DNA of 64,000 nucleotides from an uncultured Clostridia bacterium. Lineage in GTDB: Bacteria > Bacillota > Clostridia > Oscillospirales > Acutalibacteraceae. The DNA is taken from the NCBI GenBank assembly GCA_947585745.1, contig CANPXF010000012.1:1-64000 (forward strand). The letters run 5' to 3'. The translations under genes and the position numbers were made by a program. Under the pieces are notes generated by a model that searched no databases, had not been told where the DNA came from, and was given only the letters and a program-made list of their open reading frames with translations. Numbering within the stretch: position 1 is the first letter of the stretch; every line of letters starts with the position of its first letter. This document shows positions 43,687 through 52,478 of this stretch, one piece after another.

Positions 43687-44259
43687 TCAATGCACCTCTT
43701 TAATAAAATTTTCAATCATTTTTAAACCGTTTTTTGTAAGTATCGACTCGGGATGAAATTGCAGTCCGTATATCCTGTAATCCCTATGCTGAACCGCCAT
43801 AACCTCGCCCGTATCGTCAACCGCTGTAACCTTTAAACATTCGGGAATCGTGTCGCGTTTGGCAATAAGACTGTGGTAACGCGCTCCCGTTACGACCTCG
43901 GGAAGTCCCTTAAAAATCTCGCACTCTCCGTCAACCTTTATATCGCTTGATTTTCCGTGCATAAGCTTTACAGCGTGGGTAATTTCTGCGCCGAAAACCT
44001 CGCATATAGCCTGATGTCCCAGACAAACTCCCAAAATCGGATACTCCTCTTTAAGCTCTCTTATTACGCTTTCACAAATTCCCGCGTCCTTGGGGTAACC
44101 CGGTCCCGGCGATAAAATAATACGGCTCGGATTGAGCTTTCTTATATCACTAATACTTATCACGTCATTTCTGACGACCTTAATATCGGGCGTTACGCTT
44201 CCGCAGAACTGCAAGAGATTATAGGTAAAGCTGTCGTAATTATCAATAATCAGTATCAT
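43687..44259 (-). CDS. trpG: Anthranilate synthase component II (glutamine amidotransferase)
   Basis: 190 residues. The class I amidotransferase triad has the nucleophile in 'ILGVCLGHQAI' and His/Glu in 'GLQFHPESI'. The oxyanion-loop region is 'SPGPGYP'. It supplies ammonia to TrpE. It overlaps trpE by four bases. Confidence 0.96.
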   Translation of the reverse strand: MILIIDNYDSFTYNLLQFCGSVTPDIKVVRNDVISISDIRKLNPSRIILSPGPGYPKDAGICESVIRELKEEYPILGVCLGHQAICEVFGAEITHAVKLMHGKSSDIKVDGECEIFKGLPEVVTGARYHSLIAKRDTIPECLKVTAVDDTGEVMAVQHRDYRIYGLQFHPESILTKNGLKMIENFIKEVH

Positions 44260-45713
44260 ATATCCTCTACCTCCCCGCTTTTCTCAATCGCCCTTATAAC
44301 GGCGAGCGCCTTGTTGTAGGTTTCAATATATTCATTCTTCGGCACCGAATCGGCGACAATTCCCGCGCCTGCCTGAACGTAAACCCTGTTTTTGTGCTTT
44401 GACGCCATACGGATAGCTATGCAGGCGTCAAGATTGCCGTTAAAGTCGATATATCCTATAGCGCCTCCGTAAACTCCTCTCGGTGTTTTTTCAAGCTCCT
44501 CAATAATTTCGCACGCCCTTATCTTCGGCGCGCCCGACAGCGTTCCCGCAGGTAAAAGCGCCTCTATAGCGTCAAACGCGTCTAATCCGTCGCGAATTGT
44601 ACCCTCGACCTCGGAGCAAATGTGCATAATTTTAGAGAATTTTAAAATCTTCTGATACTCCGTAACCTTAACTGAATTAAATTCAGAAATTTTTCCTATG
44701 TCGTTTCTGCCGAGGTCAACGAGCATATTATGCTCGGAGAGCTCCTTTTCGTCCTTAATAAGCTCCTGCTCGAGCGCGTTGTCCTCCTCACGGGTTTTAC
44801 CTCTCGGACGGGAGCCTGCAATCGGGAAAGTGCTTAATGTGCCGTTTTGAAGTTTAACAAGCGTTTCGGGCGACGCGCATATTATTTCCTCGCCGTCGAT
44901 ATACATATACACCATATACGGCGACGGATTAGTTGTTCTTAAAACCCTATAGGCGTTCAAAAGGCTCGGCTTATATTCCGCCTCAAATCTTCTTGAAACA
45001 ACGCACTGAAAAATATCGCCGTCAAAAATATACCGCTTCGTTTTCTCGACCATCTCGCAAAACTCTTCCTCGCTGTAGGTCGACTTAAATTCAACTGGAG
45101 CTTCCGGCGCAGGTGAGAACACGGGTTTTTCCGTTTTGATAATATTTATAATTTTTTCAATATCGTCGCACGCCTGACGATACTGACGTTCAATATCATA
45201 GGTTTTCATATTGACAATTACGGTCATTTTCTCGCTTAAATGGTCGTAGGCTATGATTTTATCAAAAAGCATAAGGTCAAAATCATTTGCCTCTCCCCTT
45301 TTTATTTTTAAAACAGGCTCGCAAACGCCTATCATCGCGTATCCGTAATATCCGACAAGCCCGCCCGTAAACGGCGGAACGCCCTCTATTTTCGGGGTTT
45401 TGTAATGGCTCATATATTCTCTTAAAAACTCATAGGGTTTATCGGTCTTTATCTCGGTTTCGCCCTCGCCCGTAACGCTTAAAACGCCGTTTTTATAGCT
45501 CAGCCTCGCTTTCGGATTAAAGCCGATAAAAGAATAGCGCGCCCATTTTTCTCCGCCCTCTATGCTCTCCAAAAGAAAGTATTTGTCGTAAACCGAGGCA
45601 AGCTTTCTAAGCAGAGTTATCGGAGTTGCGACGTCGGCGTAAAGCTCCTTATAAACAGGAATCACGTCGCAATCCTTCGCAAGTTTTTTTACCTCATCAA
45701 ATGTCGGAAACAT
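44256..45713 (-). CDS. trpE: Anthranilate synthase component I
   Basis: About 485 residues. The N-terminal regulatory domain carries '[19 protein letters not shown]', with the LLES element that in relatives takes part in tryptophan feedback binding. The chorismate-binding core has '[13 protein letters not shown]', '[11 protein letters not shown]', '[13 protein letters not shown]' and '[14 protein letters not shown]'. The start at 45713 has GAGGGAG upstream. First gene of trpEGDCFBA, controlled by the T-box leader. Confidence 0.97.
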   Translation of the reverse strand: MFPTFDEVKKLAKDCDVIPVYKELYADVATPITLLRKLASVYDKYFLLESIEGGEKWARYSFIGFNPKARLSYKNGVLSVTGEGETEIKTDKPYEFLREYMSHYKTPKIEGVPPFTGGLVGYYGYAMIGVCEPVLKIKRGEANDFDLMLFDKIIAYDHLSEKMTVIVNMKTYDIERQYRQACDDIEKIINIIKTEKPVFSPAPEAPVEFKSTYSEEEFCEMVEKTKRYIFDGDIFQCVVSRRFEAEYKPSLLNAYRVLRTTNPSPYMVYMYIDGEEIICASPETLVKLQNGTLSTFPIAGSRPRGKTREEDNALEQELIKDEKELSEHNMLVDLGRNDIGKISEFNSVKVTEYQKILKFSKIMHICSEVEGTIRDGLDAFDAIEALLPAGTLSGAPKIRACEIIEELEKTPRGVYGGAIGYIDFNGNLDACIAIRMASKHKNRVYVQAGAGIVADSVPKNEYIETYNKALAVIRAIEKSGEVEDI

Positions 45714-45786
45714 ATTCTCCCTCTTTTCCAAAACAAAAAACAACCAACTGAAATTTTTTTATAAAATTCTTTAAGATTCTATAAAA

Positions 45787-46058
45787 ATAAAAAGCCTCTG
45801 CCCCCAATGGGACAAAAGCCTTGAAACTTCTGCGGTACCACCCAAATTGACGCATTCGCGCCCACTTTACGCACACTAACATATGCTGTCGATATAACGG
45901 TCGGCTTCCGTCAGCTCCTACTCTCTCAAGATTTCGGACTGCCCTCATAGGTCCATTCAGAAAAACTTCCGCCGCTGTCTTGCACCAAACGACAGCTCTC
46001 TTAGACTTCGGTAATTCCTACTACTCCCAATCATCGGTTTTGCGGTAATTTATTTAAC
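45787..46058 (-). promoter_or_regulatory. Tryptophan T-box riboswitch (UGG specifier)
   Basis: On the minus strand the leader has the conserved T-box sequence GGGTGGTACCGC (45843-45832). A Stem I region with AGAGAG and GGTGCAAG elements precedes it. The specifier TGG lies at 45955-45953 in GAATGGACC. An intrinsic terminator follows (45789-45822), with GCTTTTGTCCC paired to GGGGGCAGAGGC and then TTTTT. Uncharged tRNA-Trp would bind and favour antitermination, so trpEGDCFBA is expressed on tryptophan starvation. A short open frame inside this leader is not a gene. Confidence 0.92.
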
Positions 46059-46065
46059 TAAAGCT

Positions 46066-46094
46066 ATTATACGCTCCTCTTTAAATTTTGTCAA
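46066..46094 (-). promoter_or_regulatory. Promoter of the trp operon
   Basis: Minus-strand TTGACA and TATAAT with exactly 17 bp spacing, a full-consensus promoter directly upstream of the T-box. Confidence 0.85.
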
Positions 46095-46101
46095 TATTTT
46101 T

Positions 46102-46600
46102 TTATCTCTTCGTCAGACATTGCAGTCCCTCTCTGGCAATTCATATCCCCCAGACGTTTGAGCCCCTGTCTTGTTTTGGATAGGGAGGATAGGTTCTGCG
46201 AAAAATCTCTATCAAGCTTTTCCTTTAAATCCGATTTTAAACGGAATTAAAAGTTTACCTTTAAATTAAATTCTTAATTTTTTATATCTCCTCGTCAGAC
46301 ATTGCAGTCCCTCTCTGACAATTCATCTCCCCCATACCTTTCTGCCTCTATCTTGTTTTGGATAGGGGGGACAAGTTCTGCAGTAGACTTTTTAGATTTT
46401 CCACATCAGTCCGTGCATTCCCTCTCTGGCAATTCATCTCCCCCAGACGTTTGAGCCTCTGTCTTGTTTTGGATAGTAAGGACAGGTTCTGCGAAAATCT
46501 CTATCAAACTTTTCCTCTAAATCCGATTTTAAACGGAATTAAAAGTTTATCTTTAAAATCAAATTCTTAATTCTTAATTTTTAATTTTTAATTCTTAATC
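46102..46600 (+). repeat. Dispersed intergenic repeat, copy D (three units, two tails)
   Basis: Three units (about 46105-46200, 46283-46385 and 46402-46492) share GTCAGACATTGCAGT, TCATCTCCCCCA, TCTTGTTTTGGATAGGG and GG(A)CA(A/G)GTTCTGC. Unit 1 is followed by its own AT tail (about 46205-46280) and unit 3 by a second tail ending at 46600. This suggests insertion of one element into or beside another. The final tail ends one base before the stop codon of the neighbouring gene. Confidence 0.9.
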
Positions 46601-46601
46601 C

Positions 46602-46874
46602 CTAACCGTTCTTTTCGTTTTTAAGATTTTCTATAATCTGTTTTAGCATTTCCTCGTCATCCGACTTCTTTTCTTCCGCCTCGTTTATACTTCCCGACAC
46701 GCTGACAAAGCCCGTTCCGCCGATTACGCAAAGTATCCACACGGTTATCGCAGGCACAAGGTTAAAACCGCCGTTGCCAAAGATAAATCCAAGCGCGGTT
46801 CCGAGCAATATTCCGACTATAATTATACAAATTCCGACAGAAAACAATATGTCTGAAAGCTTTTTGTTCTTCAT
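46602..46874 (-). CDS. Small two-span membrane protein
   Basis: 90 residues: a first hydrophobic span at about 8-30 (ILFSVGICIIIVGILLGTAL), a second at about 38-58 (VPAITVWILCVIGGTGFVSV), and an acidic, charged C-terminal tail (EAEEKKSDDEEMLKQIIENL). The start has GAGG upstream. I do not recognise a family. Its stop codon adjoins repeat copy D. Confidence 0.65.
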   Translation of the reverse strand: MKNKKLSDILFSVGICIIIVGILLGTALGFIFGNGGFNLVPAITVWILCVIGGTGFVSVSGSINEAEEKKSDDEEMLKQIIENLKNEKNG

Positions 46875-46992
46875 AATCAATACCTCAATCACATTTTACT
46901 ATTTAAAAAAATCATTTGCAAACGAAAGCGCCAATTTCGTATAATCAGACAAAATTTATTCATAATATTTATGTATTTCAACGAAAAATCAG

Positions 46993-47021
46993 TTGAAAAT
47001 ACAATCAAGCTGTGGTAAAAT
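46993..47021 (+). promoter_or_regulatory. Promoter of the hydrogenase-maturation leader
   Basis: TTGAAA and TAAAAT separated by 17 bp. Transcription from here would run through a leader with two hairpins before the first gene at 47157. Confidence 0.55.
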
Positions 47022-47027
47022 AGTATT

Positions 47028-47130
47028 ACTGACACCGAAATTAAATTGAGGTGAAAGGCTGTACTATAATACAAAGCTATAGCTACGCCTTTCGGCGTAG
47101 CTTTTTTCTTTACGGAAAACTTCCGTAGAG
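47028..47130 (+). ncRNA. Structured leader or small RNA upstream of the hyd operon
   Basis: After the promoter, about 55 nt of leader is followed by AGCTACGCC-TTTC-GGCGTAGCT (47081-47102) plus six T (47102-47107), a good intrinsic terminator. Then comes a second small hairpin, TACGGAA-AAC-TTCCGTA (47111-47127). The first gene starts at 47157. This arrangement fits either a transcription attenuator controlling the hyd genes or a short stand-alone RNA. No known riboswitch signature is recognised. Confidence 0.5.
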
Positions 47131-47156
47131 AATACATTTTAAAAAGAGGTGAATTT

Positions 47157-47414
47157 ATGGAATCGAGAGTTGCTGTAATCAGCATTATTTTAGAAAATTC
47201 AAAGTCGGTCGAGGAAGTAAACAAGCTGATAAGCGACAACAGCGATTATATTGTCGGAAGAATGGGTATTCCATATAAAAAACGTGGAATTTCAGTAATC
47301 AGCATTGTTATCGACTCTCCGCAGGATATTATTTCAACGCTTTCGGGCAAGCTCGGAAAGCTCGACGGGGTCAGCTCAAAGACCGCATATTCAAAATATG
47401 TTTTCGATGAATAA
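47157..47414 (+). CDS. TM1266-type [FeFe]-hydrogenase system regulator
   Basis: 85 residues, an ACT/NikR-C-like ferredoxin fold: 'ESRVAVISIILENSKSVEEV' then 'NKLISDNSDYIVGRMGIPYK' and a C-terminal 'KLGKLDGVSSKTAYSKY'. This matches the small putative regulator that is consistently encoded beside hydE/F/G. No HTH is present, so it probably senses a ligand or partner. It overlaps hydE by eight bases (ATGAATAA). Confidence 0.9.
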   Translation: MESRVAVISIILENSKSVEEVNKLISDNSDYIVGRMGIPYKKRGISVISIVIDSPQDIISTLSGKLGKLDGVSSKTAYSKYVFDE

Positions 47415-48444
47415 CCTTGTCCAAAAGCTTTATCGGGAGAAAACACTAAAAAAAGACGAATTGGTTGAGCTTATAAACTGCGGTGAAGATACAAGGGAAA
47501 AACTTCGGGCGTTAGCCGAAAAGGTACGGTTTGAAAATTACGGCAACGATATTTTTATACGCGGTCTTATAGAATTTACAAACTACTGCAGGCAAAACTG
47601 CTATTACTGCGGTATCCGCAGGGATAACCTGAACTGCAACCGCTATCGCCTCAGCCTTGACGAGATTATGAAATGTTGCAGGAACGGCTACAATCTCGGT
47701 TTTCGCACCTTTGTACTTCAAGGCGGAGAGGACCCGTATTTTTCGGAAGACAAAATCTGTAAAATTACGGAAACGATAAAAACGAATTATCCCGACTGCG
47801 CCGTTACGCTTTCGCTTGGAGAAAAGTCCAAAGAAAGCTATAAAAGATTTTTCGACTGCGGAGCGGACCGCTATCTTCTCCGCCACGAAACGGCAAATAA
47901 GGCTCACTACGAAAAACTTCACCCTCCAAAACAGACCTTTGAAAACCGAATGAAATGTCTTGAATATTTAAAGGAAATCGGGTATCAGGTCGGTTGCGGA
48001 TTTATGGTAGGCTCCCCCTATCAGACGGCTGAAAATCTTGCCGAGGATTTGCTTTTTATCAAAAAAATTAATCCTCAGATGGTCGGGATAGGTCCGTTCA
48101 TTCATCACACGGACACCAAATTCAGAAATTTCCCCGACGGAACGCTTGATATGACGCTGAAAATGCTTTCAATAGTAAGGCTTATGATACCCAAAGTACT
48201 TCTCCCCGCCACTACGGCTCTGGCCACAATCGACCCAAACGGCAGAGAAAAGGGTATAAAAGCGGGCGCGAATGTTGTAATGCCGAATCTTTCTCCCACA
48301 AGCGTAAGAAAAGATTATTCGCTTTATGACAACAAGGTTTGCACGGGCGAGGAGAGCGCTATGTGCAAAAGCTGTCTTAAAAGGCGGATAAACTCCATAG
48401 GCTGTAGAATTGTTACGGCGCGCGGAGACAGCAAAAATATGTAA
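47407..48444 (+). CDS. hydE: [FeFe]-hydrogenase maturation radical SAM protein HydE
   Basis: About 345 residues. The radical SAM cluster motif CRQNCYYCG (Cys near residue 60) follows 'GLIEFTNYC', as in HydE. 'LQGGEDPYF' and 'MVGSPYQTAENLAEDL' are typical of the HydE/BioB-like fold. It makes part of the dithiomethylamine/organometallic precursor of the H-cluster. The start at 47407 gives the usual HydE N-terminus; an ATG three codons earlier is possible. Its C-terminal Cys pair (CKSC) is present. Confidence 0.94.
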   Translation: MNNLVQKLYREKTLKKDELVELINCGEDTREKLRALAEKVRFENYGNDIFIRGLIEFTNYCRQNCYYCGIRRDNLNCNRYRLSLDEIMKCCRNGYNLGFRTFVLQGGEDPYFSEDKICKITETIKTNYPDCAVTLSLGEKSKESYKRFFDCGADRYLLRHETANKAHYEKLHPPKQTFENRMKCLEYLKEIGYQVGCGFMVGSPYQTAENLAEDLLFIKKINPQMVGIGPFIHHTDTKFRNFPDGTLDMTLKMLSIVRLMIPKVLLPATTALATIDPNGREKGIKAGANVVMPNLSPTSVRKDYSLYDNKVCTGEESAMCKSCLKRRINSIGCRIVTARGDSKNM

Positions 48445-48473
48445 TAAATCACCGAAATATAAAGGAGTTAGTT

Positions 48474-49889
48474 ATGTATAATCCAAAATCATTAAAGGCG
48501 GAGGAATTTATAAGTCACGAGGAAATTCTCGATACTTTAAAATACGCGGACGAAAACAAGGACAATCTTGAACTTGTAGACAGTCTTTTGGAAAAGGCTT
48601 CTCAGTTAAAGGGTTTAAATCACCGTGAGGCTTCCGTTCTTTTAGCGTGCGAGGACGAACAAAGGATACAAAAGATGTTCGATTTGGCTGAACAGATTAA
48701 AAAAGATTTTTACGGAAACAGAATCGTTATGTTCGCGCCTCTTTATCTGTCGAACTACTGCGTTAACGGATGCGTATATTGTCCGTATCACCTGAAAAAC
48801 AAGCATATATGCCGAAAAAAGCTCACGCAGGACGAGATAAGACGCGAGGTTATTGCGCTCCAGGATATGGGCCACAAACGCCTTGCGATTGAGGCGGGAG
48901 AGGACCCCGTTAACAATCCCATCGAATACATACTTGAGTCGATAAAAACAATTTACAGCATTAAGCACAAAAACGGCGCGATAAGAAGAGTAAACGTCAA
49001 TATTGCGGCGACTACCGTTGAAAATTACCGCAAGCTGAAAGAAGCAGGTATCGGAACATACATACTCTTTCAGGAAACCTATCATAAAGAAAGCTATGAA
49101 AAGCTCCACCCCACAGGCCCCAAACACAATTACGCTTATCATACCGAGGCTATGGACAGAGCTATGCAGGGCGGTATTGACGACGTAGGACTCGGAGTGC
49201 TTTTCGGCTTGGAGCTTTACAGATATGAATTTGCGGGACTTCTTATGCACGCCGAACATTTGGAGGCTGTTCACGGAGTAGGGCCTCACACAATCAGCGT
49301 GCCGAGAATTAAAAAAGCCGACGATATAGACCCCGATGTGTTTGACAACGGAATTTCCGATGAGATTTTCGGAAAAATCTGCGCGCTTATCAGAATCTGT
49401 GTTCCGTACACGGGTATGATAATTTCAACGCGCGAAAGCGAACAGGTCAGAAACCGTGTAATCCGCTACGGCGTATCTCAAATCAGCGGAGCGTCGAGAA
49501 CCTCGGTCGGCGGATACGCGGATGAGGGCGAGGCTGAAAACAGCGAGCAGTTTGACGTCAGCGACCACAGAACTCTTGACGAGGTCGTAAACTGGCTTAT
49601 GAGAAACGACTATATCCCCTCATTCTGCACGGCGTGCTACCGCGAGGGAAGAACAGGCGACAGATTTATGTCGCTTTGCAAAAACAGACAAATTCAAAAC
49701 TGCTGTCACCCGAACGCTCTTATGACGCTCAAAGAATATCTTATGGACTACGCGAGCGAGGACACGAAAAAAATCGGCGAAAAAATGATAGAAAAAGAGC
49801 TTGAAAATATCCCGAATGAAAAGGTGAGAAAAATCTGTAAGGAACATCTCAAGGACATAGAAAACAATAAACGTGACTTCAGATTTTAA
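48474..49889 (+). CDS. hydG: [FeFe]-hydrogenase maturation radical SAM protein HydG
   Basis: 471 residues, the usual HydG length. The radical SAM motif is CVNGCVYC (about residues 96-103), in 'FAPLYLSNYC'. The C-terminal auxiliary-cluster region is CTACYREGRTGDRFMSLCK. HydG cleaves tyrosine to supply CO and cyanide for the H-cluster. Its own AAAGGAG site lies 30 bp after hydE. Confidence 0.97.
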   Translation: MYNPKSLKAEEFISHEEILDTLKYADENKDNLELVDSLLEKASQLKGLNHREASVLLACEDEQRIQKMFDLAEQIKKDFYGNRIVMFAPLYLSNYCVNGCVYCPYHLKNKHICRKKLTQDEIRREVIALQDMGHKRLAIEAGEDPVNNPIEYILESIKTIYSIKHKNGAIRRVNVNIAATTVENYRKLKEAGIGTYILFQETYHKESYEKLHPTGPKHNYAYHTEAMDRAMQGGIDDVGLGVLFGLELYRYEFAGLLMHAEHLEAVHGVGPHTISVPRIKKADDIDPDVFDNGISDEIFGKICALIRICVPYTGMIISTRESEQVRNRVIRYGVSQISGASRTSVGGYADEGEAENSEQFDVSDHRTLDEVVNWLMRNDYIPSFCTACYREGRTGDRFMSLCKNRQIQNCCHPNALMTLKEYLMDYASEDTKKIGEKMIEKELENIPNEKVRKICKEHLKDIENNKRDFRF

Positions 49890-49925
49890 ATCAAGCTGAA
49901 ATTTTACAATACAGGCGGTGAAATT

Positions 49926-51122
49926 ATGACAACTTTAAACGAAACTCCAAATGCTAACAGACTTCATATCGGTTTCTACGGAAAACGAAACTCAGGTAAA
50001 AGCTCGCTTATTAACGCTTTTACAGGTCAGCAGGTAAGCATAGTTTCCGATGTCGCGGGAACTACGACAGACCCCGTTAAAAAGGCTATGGAAATAAACG
50101 GGCTCGGAGCGTGCGTGCTTATTGATACAGCGGGCTTTGACGACATCGGCGAGCTGGGAAAAATCAGAGTGGAAAAAACCGAAAAAACCGCCGAAAAGAT
50201 TGACATAGCGGTCGTGCTTTTTTCGGGAGAAGATATTACCCTCGAACGCGAATGGTATAACTTTTTTAAAGACAAAAATATACCTGTTATTCCCGTAGTC
50301 AGCAAGGCCGATTTACTCGTTAACGGAAGCGCCTACGCGCTGAAAATACGCAATCAAATCGGCGTGTCCCCTGTCCAGGTCAGCGCGATTGAAAACAGCG
50401 GTATAGACGAGCTTAAAGAGGAACTCGTGCGCCTTATCCCCTCTGAATACGGCGCTCAGACTATTACGGGCAGACTTTGCTCGGAAAACGACCTTGTTTT
50501 GCTCGTTATGCCCCAGGATATTCAGGCGCCGAAGGGCAGGCTTATTCTTCCGCAGGTTCAGACTATCCGCGAATTGCTCGACAAAAAATGTATTGTTGCA
50601 AGCTGTACGACGGATAAATTCTCTGAAACTCTGAAAACTTTAAGCAAACCGCCCAAGCTTATTATTACCGACTCGCAGGTCTTTTCGTATGTGCATAAAA
50701 ACAAACCAAGCGACAGCTTGCTGACAAGCTTTTCCGTATTGTTCGCGGGATACAAAGGCGATTTGAAGTACTATATCGAGGGCGCAAAAGCGATTGACAG
50801 CCTGACCGAAAACAGCAGGGTTTTAATAGCGGAATGTTGCACTCACGCCCCGCTTTCCGAGGATATAGGGCGGGAGAAAATTCCGCGTCTTTTGAGAAAA
50901 CGTGTGGGAGAAGGCTTAAAAATCGACATAGTTTCGGGAACGGATTTTCCCGAAGGCCTCGACGAATACGACCTCATAATTCAATGCGGAGGTTGTATGT
51001 TCAACAGAAAATACATATTGAGCAGAACAGAAAAAGCGAAGCAAAAAAACGTCTCTATGACAAATTACGGCGTGGCAATTGCCTATATTACAGGAATTTT
51101 AGACGATATAGCAATCCCGTAA
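49926..51122 (+). CDS. hydF: [FeFe]-hydrogenase maturation GTPase HydF
   Basis: 398 residues. The N-terminal GTPase has P-loop GKRNSGKSS, DTAG and SKAD motifs. The C-terminal cluster-binding part has CTHAP and CGGC with conserved Cys/His ligands. HydF is the scaffold on which the H-cluster precursor is built before transfer to hydrogenase. It completes the E-G-F set. No hydrogenase structural gene is in the window. Its stop codon is followed directly by repeat copy E. Confidence 0.96.
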   Translation: MTTLNETPNANRLHIGFYGKRNSGKSSLINAFTGQQVSIVSDVAGTTTDPVKKAMEINGLGACVLIDTAGFDDIGELGKIRVEKTEKTAEKIDIAVVLFSGEDITLEREWYNFFKDKNIPVIPVVSKADLLVNGSAYALKIRNQIGVSPVQVSAIENSGIDELKEELVRLIPSEYGAQTITGRLCSENDLVLLVMPQDIQAPKGRLILPQVQTIRELLDKKCIVASCTTDKFSETLKTLSKPPKLIITDSQVFSYVHKNKPSDSLLTSFSVLFAGYKGDLKYYIEGAKAIDSLTENSRVLIAECCTHAPLSEDIGREKIPRLLRKRVGEGLKIDIVSGTDFPEGLDEYDLIIQCGGCMFNRKYILSRTEKAKQKNVSMTNYGVAIAYITGILDDIAIP

Positions 51123-51423
51123 TAAATTAAGAATTAAGAATTAAGAATTAGATTTAAAGATAAACTTTTATTTCCTGTTCAAAGCAGATTTAGAGGAAAT
51201 GTTTGATAGAGATTTTTTCGCAGAACCTTTCCTTTCTATCCAAAACAAGACAGAGGCACAATCGAATGGGGGATATGTTTTTCCGAGAGGGACTGCAATG
51301 TCTGACGCGGAGATATAAAAAACGCTGAACCTGTCCTCCCTATCCAAAGTCAAATAGAGGAAGAGTGGTTTGGGGGAGATGATTTGTCAGAGAGGGACTG
51401 CACGGACTGATGTGGAGACATAA
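51123..51423 (-). repeat. Dispersed intergenic repeat, copy E (two units plus tail, minus orientation)
   Basis: The AT tail (AATTAAGAATTAAGAATT) begins at the base after the hydF stop. Two units follow at about 51210-51310 and 51320-51420, with landmarks CTATCCAAAACAAGACAGAG, GACTGCAATGTCTGACG and GGGGGATATG. The right end runs into the terminator at 51424. Confidence 0.88.
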
Positions 51424-51457
51424 AAATCCTGCCCTAATTTATGGGCAGGATTTTTTG
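51424..51457 (+). terminator. Terminator of the hyd operon
   Basis: AAATCCTGCCC/GGGCAGGATTT stem followed by TTTTTGGG; it lies beyond repeat copy E, about 300 bp after hydF. The next 120 bp (51458-51574) are T-rich with a duplicated TATATTTCTTTGTT word and no gene. Confidence 0.85.
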
Positions 51458-51574
51458 GGTTTACTTCATTTAGAAGAAAGGAAAGGAATTTTATTTAATT
51501 TTTATCGTATTTTTTTCGTTACCGTTTTTGATTTATATTTCTTTGTTTTATATTTCTTTGTTCCCGTTGAACTT

Positions 51575-52474
51575 TTAAGCTTTTTCGCTTTTACCGTCTT
51601 TGTTCTCTCCAAAGTAAAACAAATATAAATCTTCAAGGTTAGCTCTCACCTTTGTTTTTCTTAATTCGTCGGGCAGGGAATCGGACACTACTCTCGCTAT
51701 AACTTCATCGCCTCTTCTAAAGATGTTGCTGACATTGTACTTTTGCTCAAGCTGTTCAATCTCACCGCTCAAAACAGTAACTTCATAAACTATGTCGTCA
51801 ATTTGACTTAGGAGGTTTTCGGTTGTGTCGCAGGCTATGAGAGAGCCCTCTTTGAGGAGAATAACTTCCTTTGCGATGAACTCAATGTCGGAAACAACGT
51901 GAGTTGCGAGTATAACGATTTTGTTTTCGGCTATTTCGCTGATAAAGTTTCGGATTCTTATTCTCTCTTTCGGGTCAAGTCCCGCCGTCGGCTCGTCAAG
52001 AATCAGAATTTCGGGATTGTTCAAAAGCGATTGCGCAATCAGCACACGCTGTTTCATTCCGCCCGAAAACGAGCCGAGCTTTTTATGCGCGGATTTTGTG
52101 AGATTAACGGTTTTGAGAAGCTCTGTTATTTTCTCCTTAGCCTCTTTTCTTTTTAAGCCTTTAAGAGCGGACATATACCATAAGAAACGATTGGCAGTAA
52201 AATCATCATATAATCCCTGTTGTTGGGGCATATATCCAAGTACACTTCGGAACTCTTTTCCGAGCTTTTTTATGTCCCGTCCGTTGTATAAAATTTTTCC
52301 GCTGTCCGCTCTGAGGTTATCGGTTATTATATTCATCAGCGTGCTTTTGCCCGCGCCGTTCGGTCCGAGCAAGCCGTAAACACCCGGTGTGAGAGTAATG
52401 GAAAAGTTGCAGAGAGCTTTTACCTTTCCGTTTTTATAAGTTTTATTAAGGTTTTTTATTTCAAGCGTAAGCAT
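51575..52474 (-). CDS. ABC transporter ATP-binding protein (ABC-2 type)
   Basis: 299 residues. Walker A GPNGAGKST, Q-loop in 'LGYMPQQQGLYDD', signature FSGGMKQR and Walker B ILILDEPTAGLDP are visible, with the switch His in ILATHVVSD. The C-terminus has an extra 'LSGEIEQLEQKYNV' domain, as in drug- or peptide-exporter ATPases. It pairs with the permease ending four bases upstream. Probably a surface peptide/antibiotic export or resistance system; the substrate is unknown. Confidence 0.9.
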   Translation of the reverse strand: MLTLEIKNLNKTYKNGKVKALCNFSITLTPGVYGLLGPNGAGKSTLMNIITDNLRADSGKILYNGRDIKKLGKEFRSVLGYMPQQQGLYDDFTANRFLWYMSALKGLKRKEAKEKITELLKTVNLTKSAHKKLGSFSGGMKQRVLIAQSLLNNPEILILDEPTAGLDPKERIRIRNFISEIAENKIVILATHVVSDIEFIAKEVILLKEGSLIACDTTENLLSQIDDIVYEVTVLSGEIEQLEQKYNVSNIFRRGDEVIARVVSDSLPDELRKTKVRANLEDLYLFYFGENKDGKSEKA

Positions 52475-52478
52475 ATTT

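Noticed and set aside
45697..45948. Open frame across the trp leader
   Set aside because: It lies inside the T-box riboswitch and its terminator, with no ribosome binding site.
48642..49289. Long antisense frame within hydG
   Set aside because: HydG on the plus strand is complete with all Cys motifs; the antisense frame has no start signals.
5345..51423. CRISPR-like array from the recurrent AT words
   Set aside because: Units are not regularly spaced with unique spacers, and no cas genes are present.
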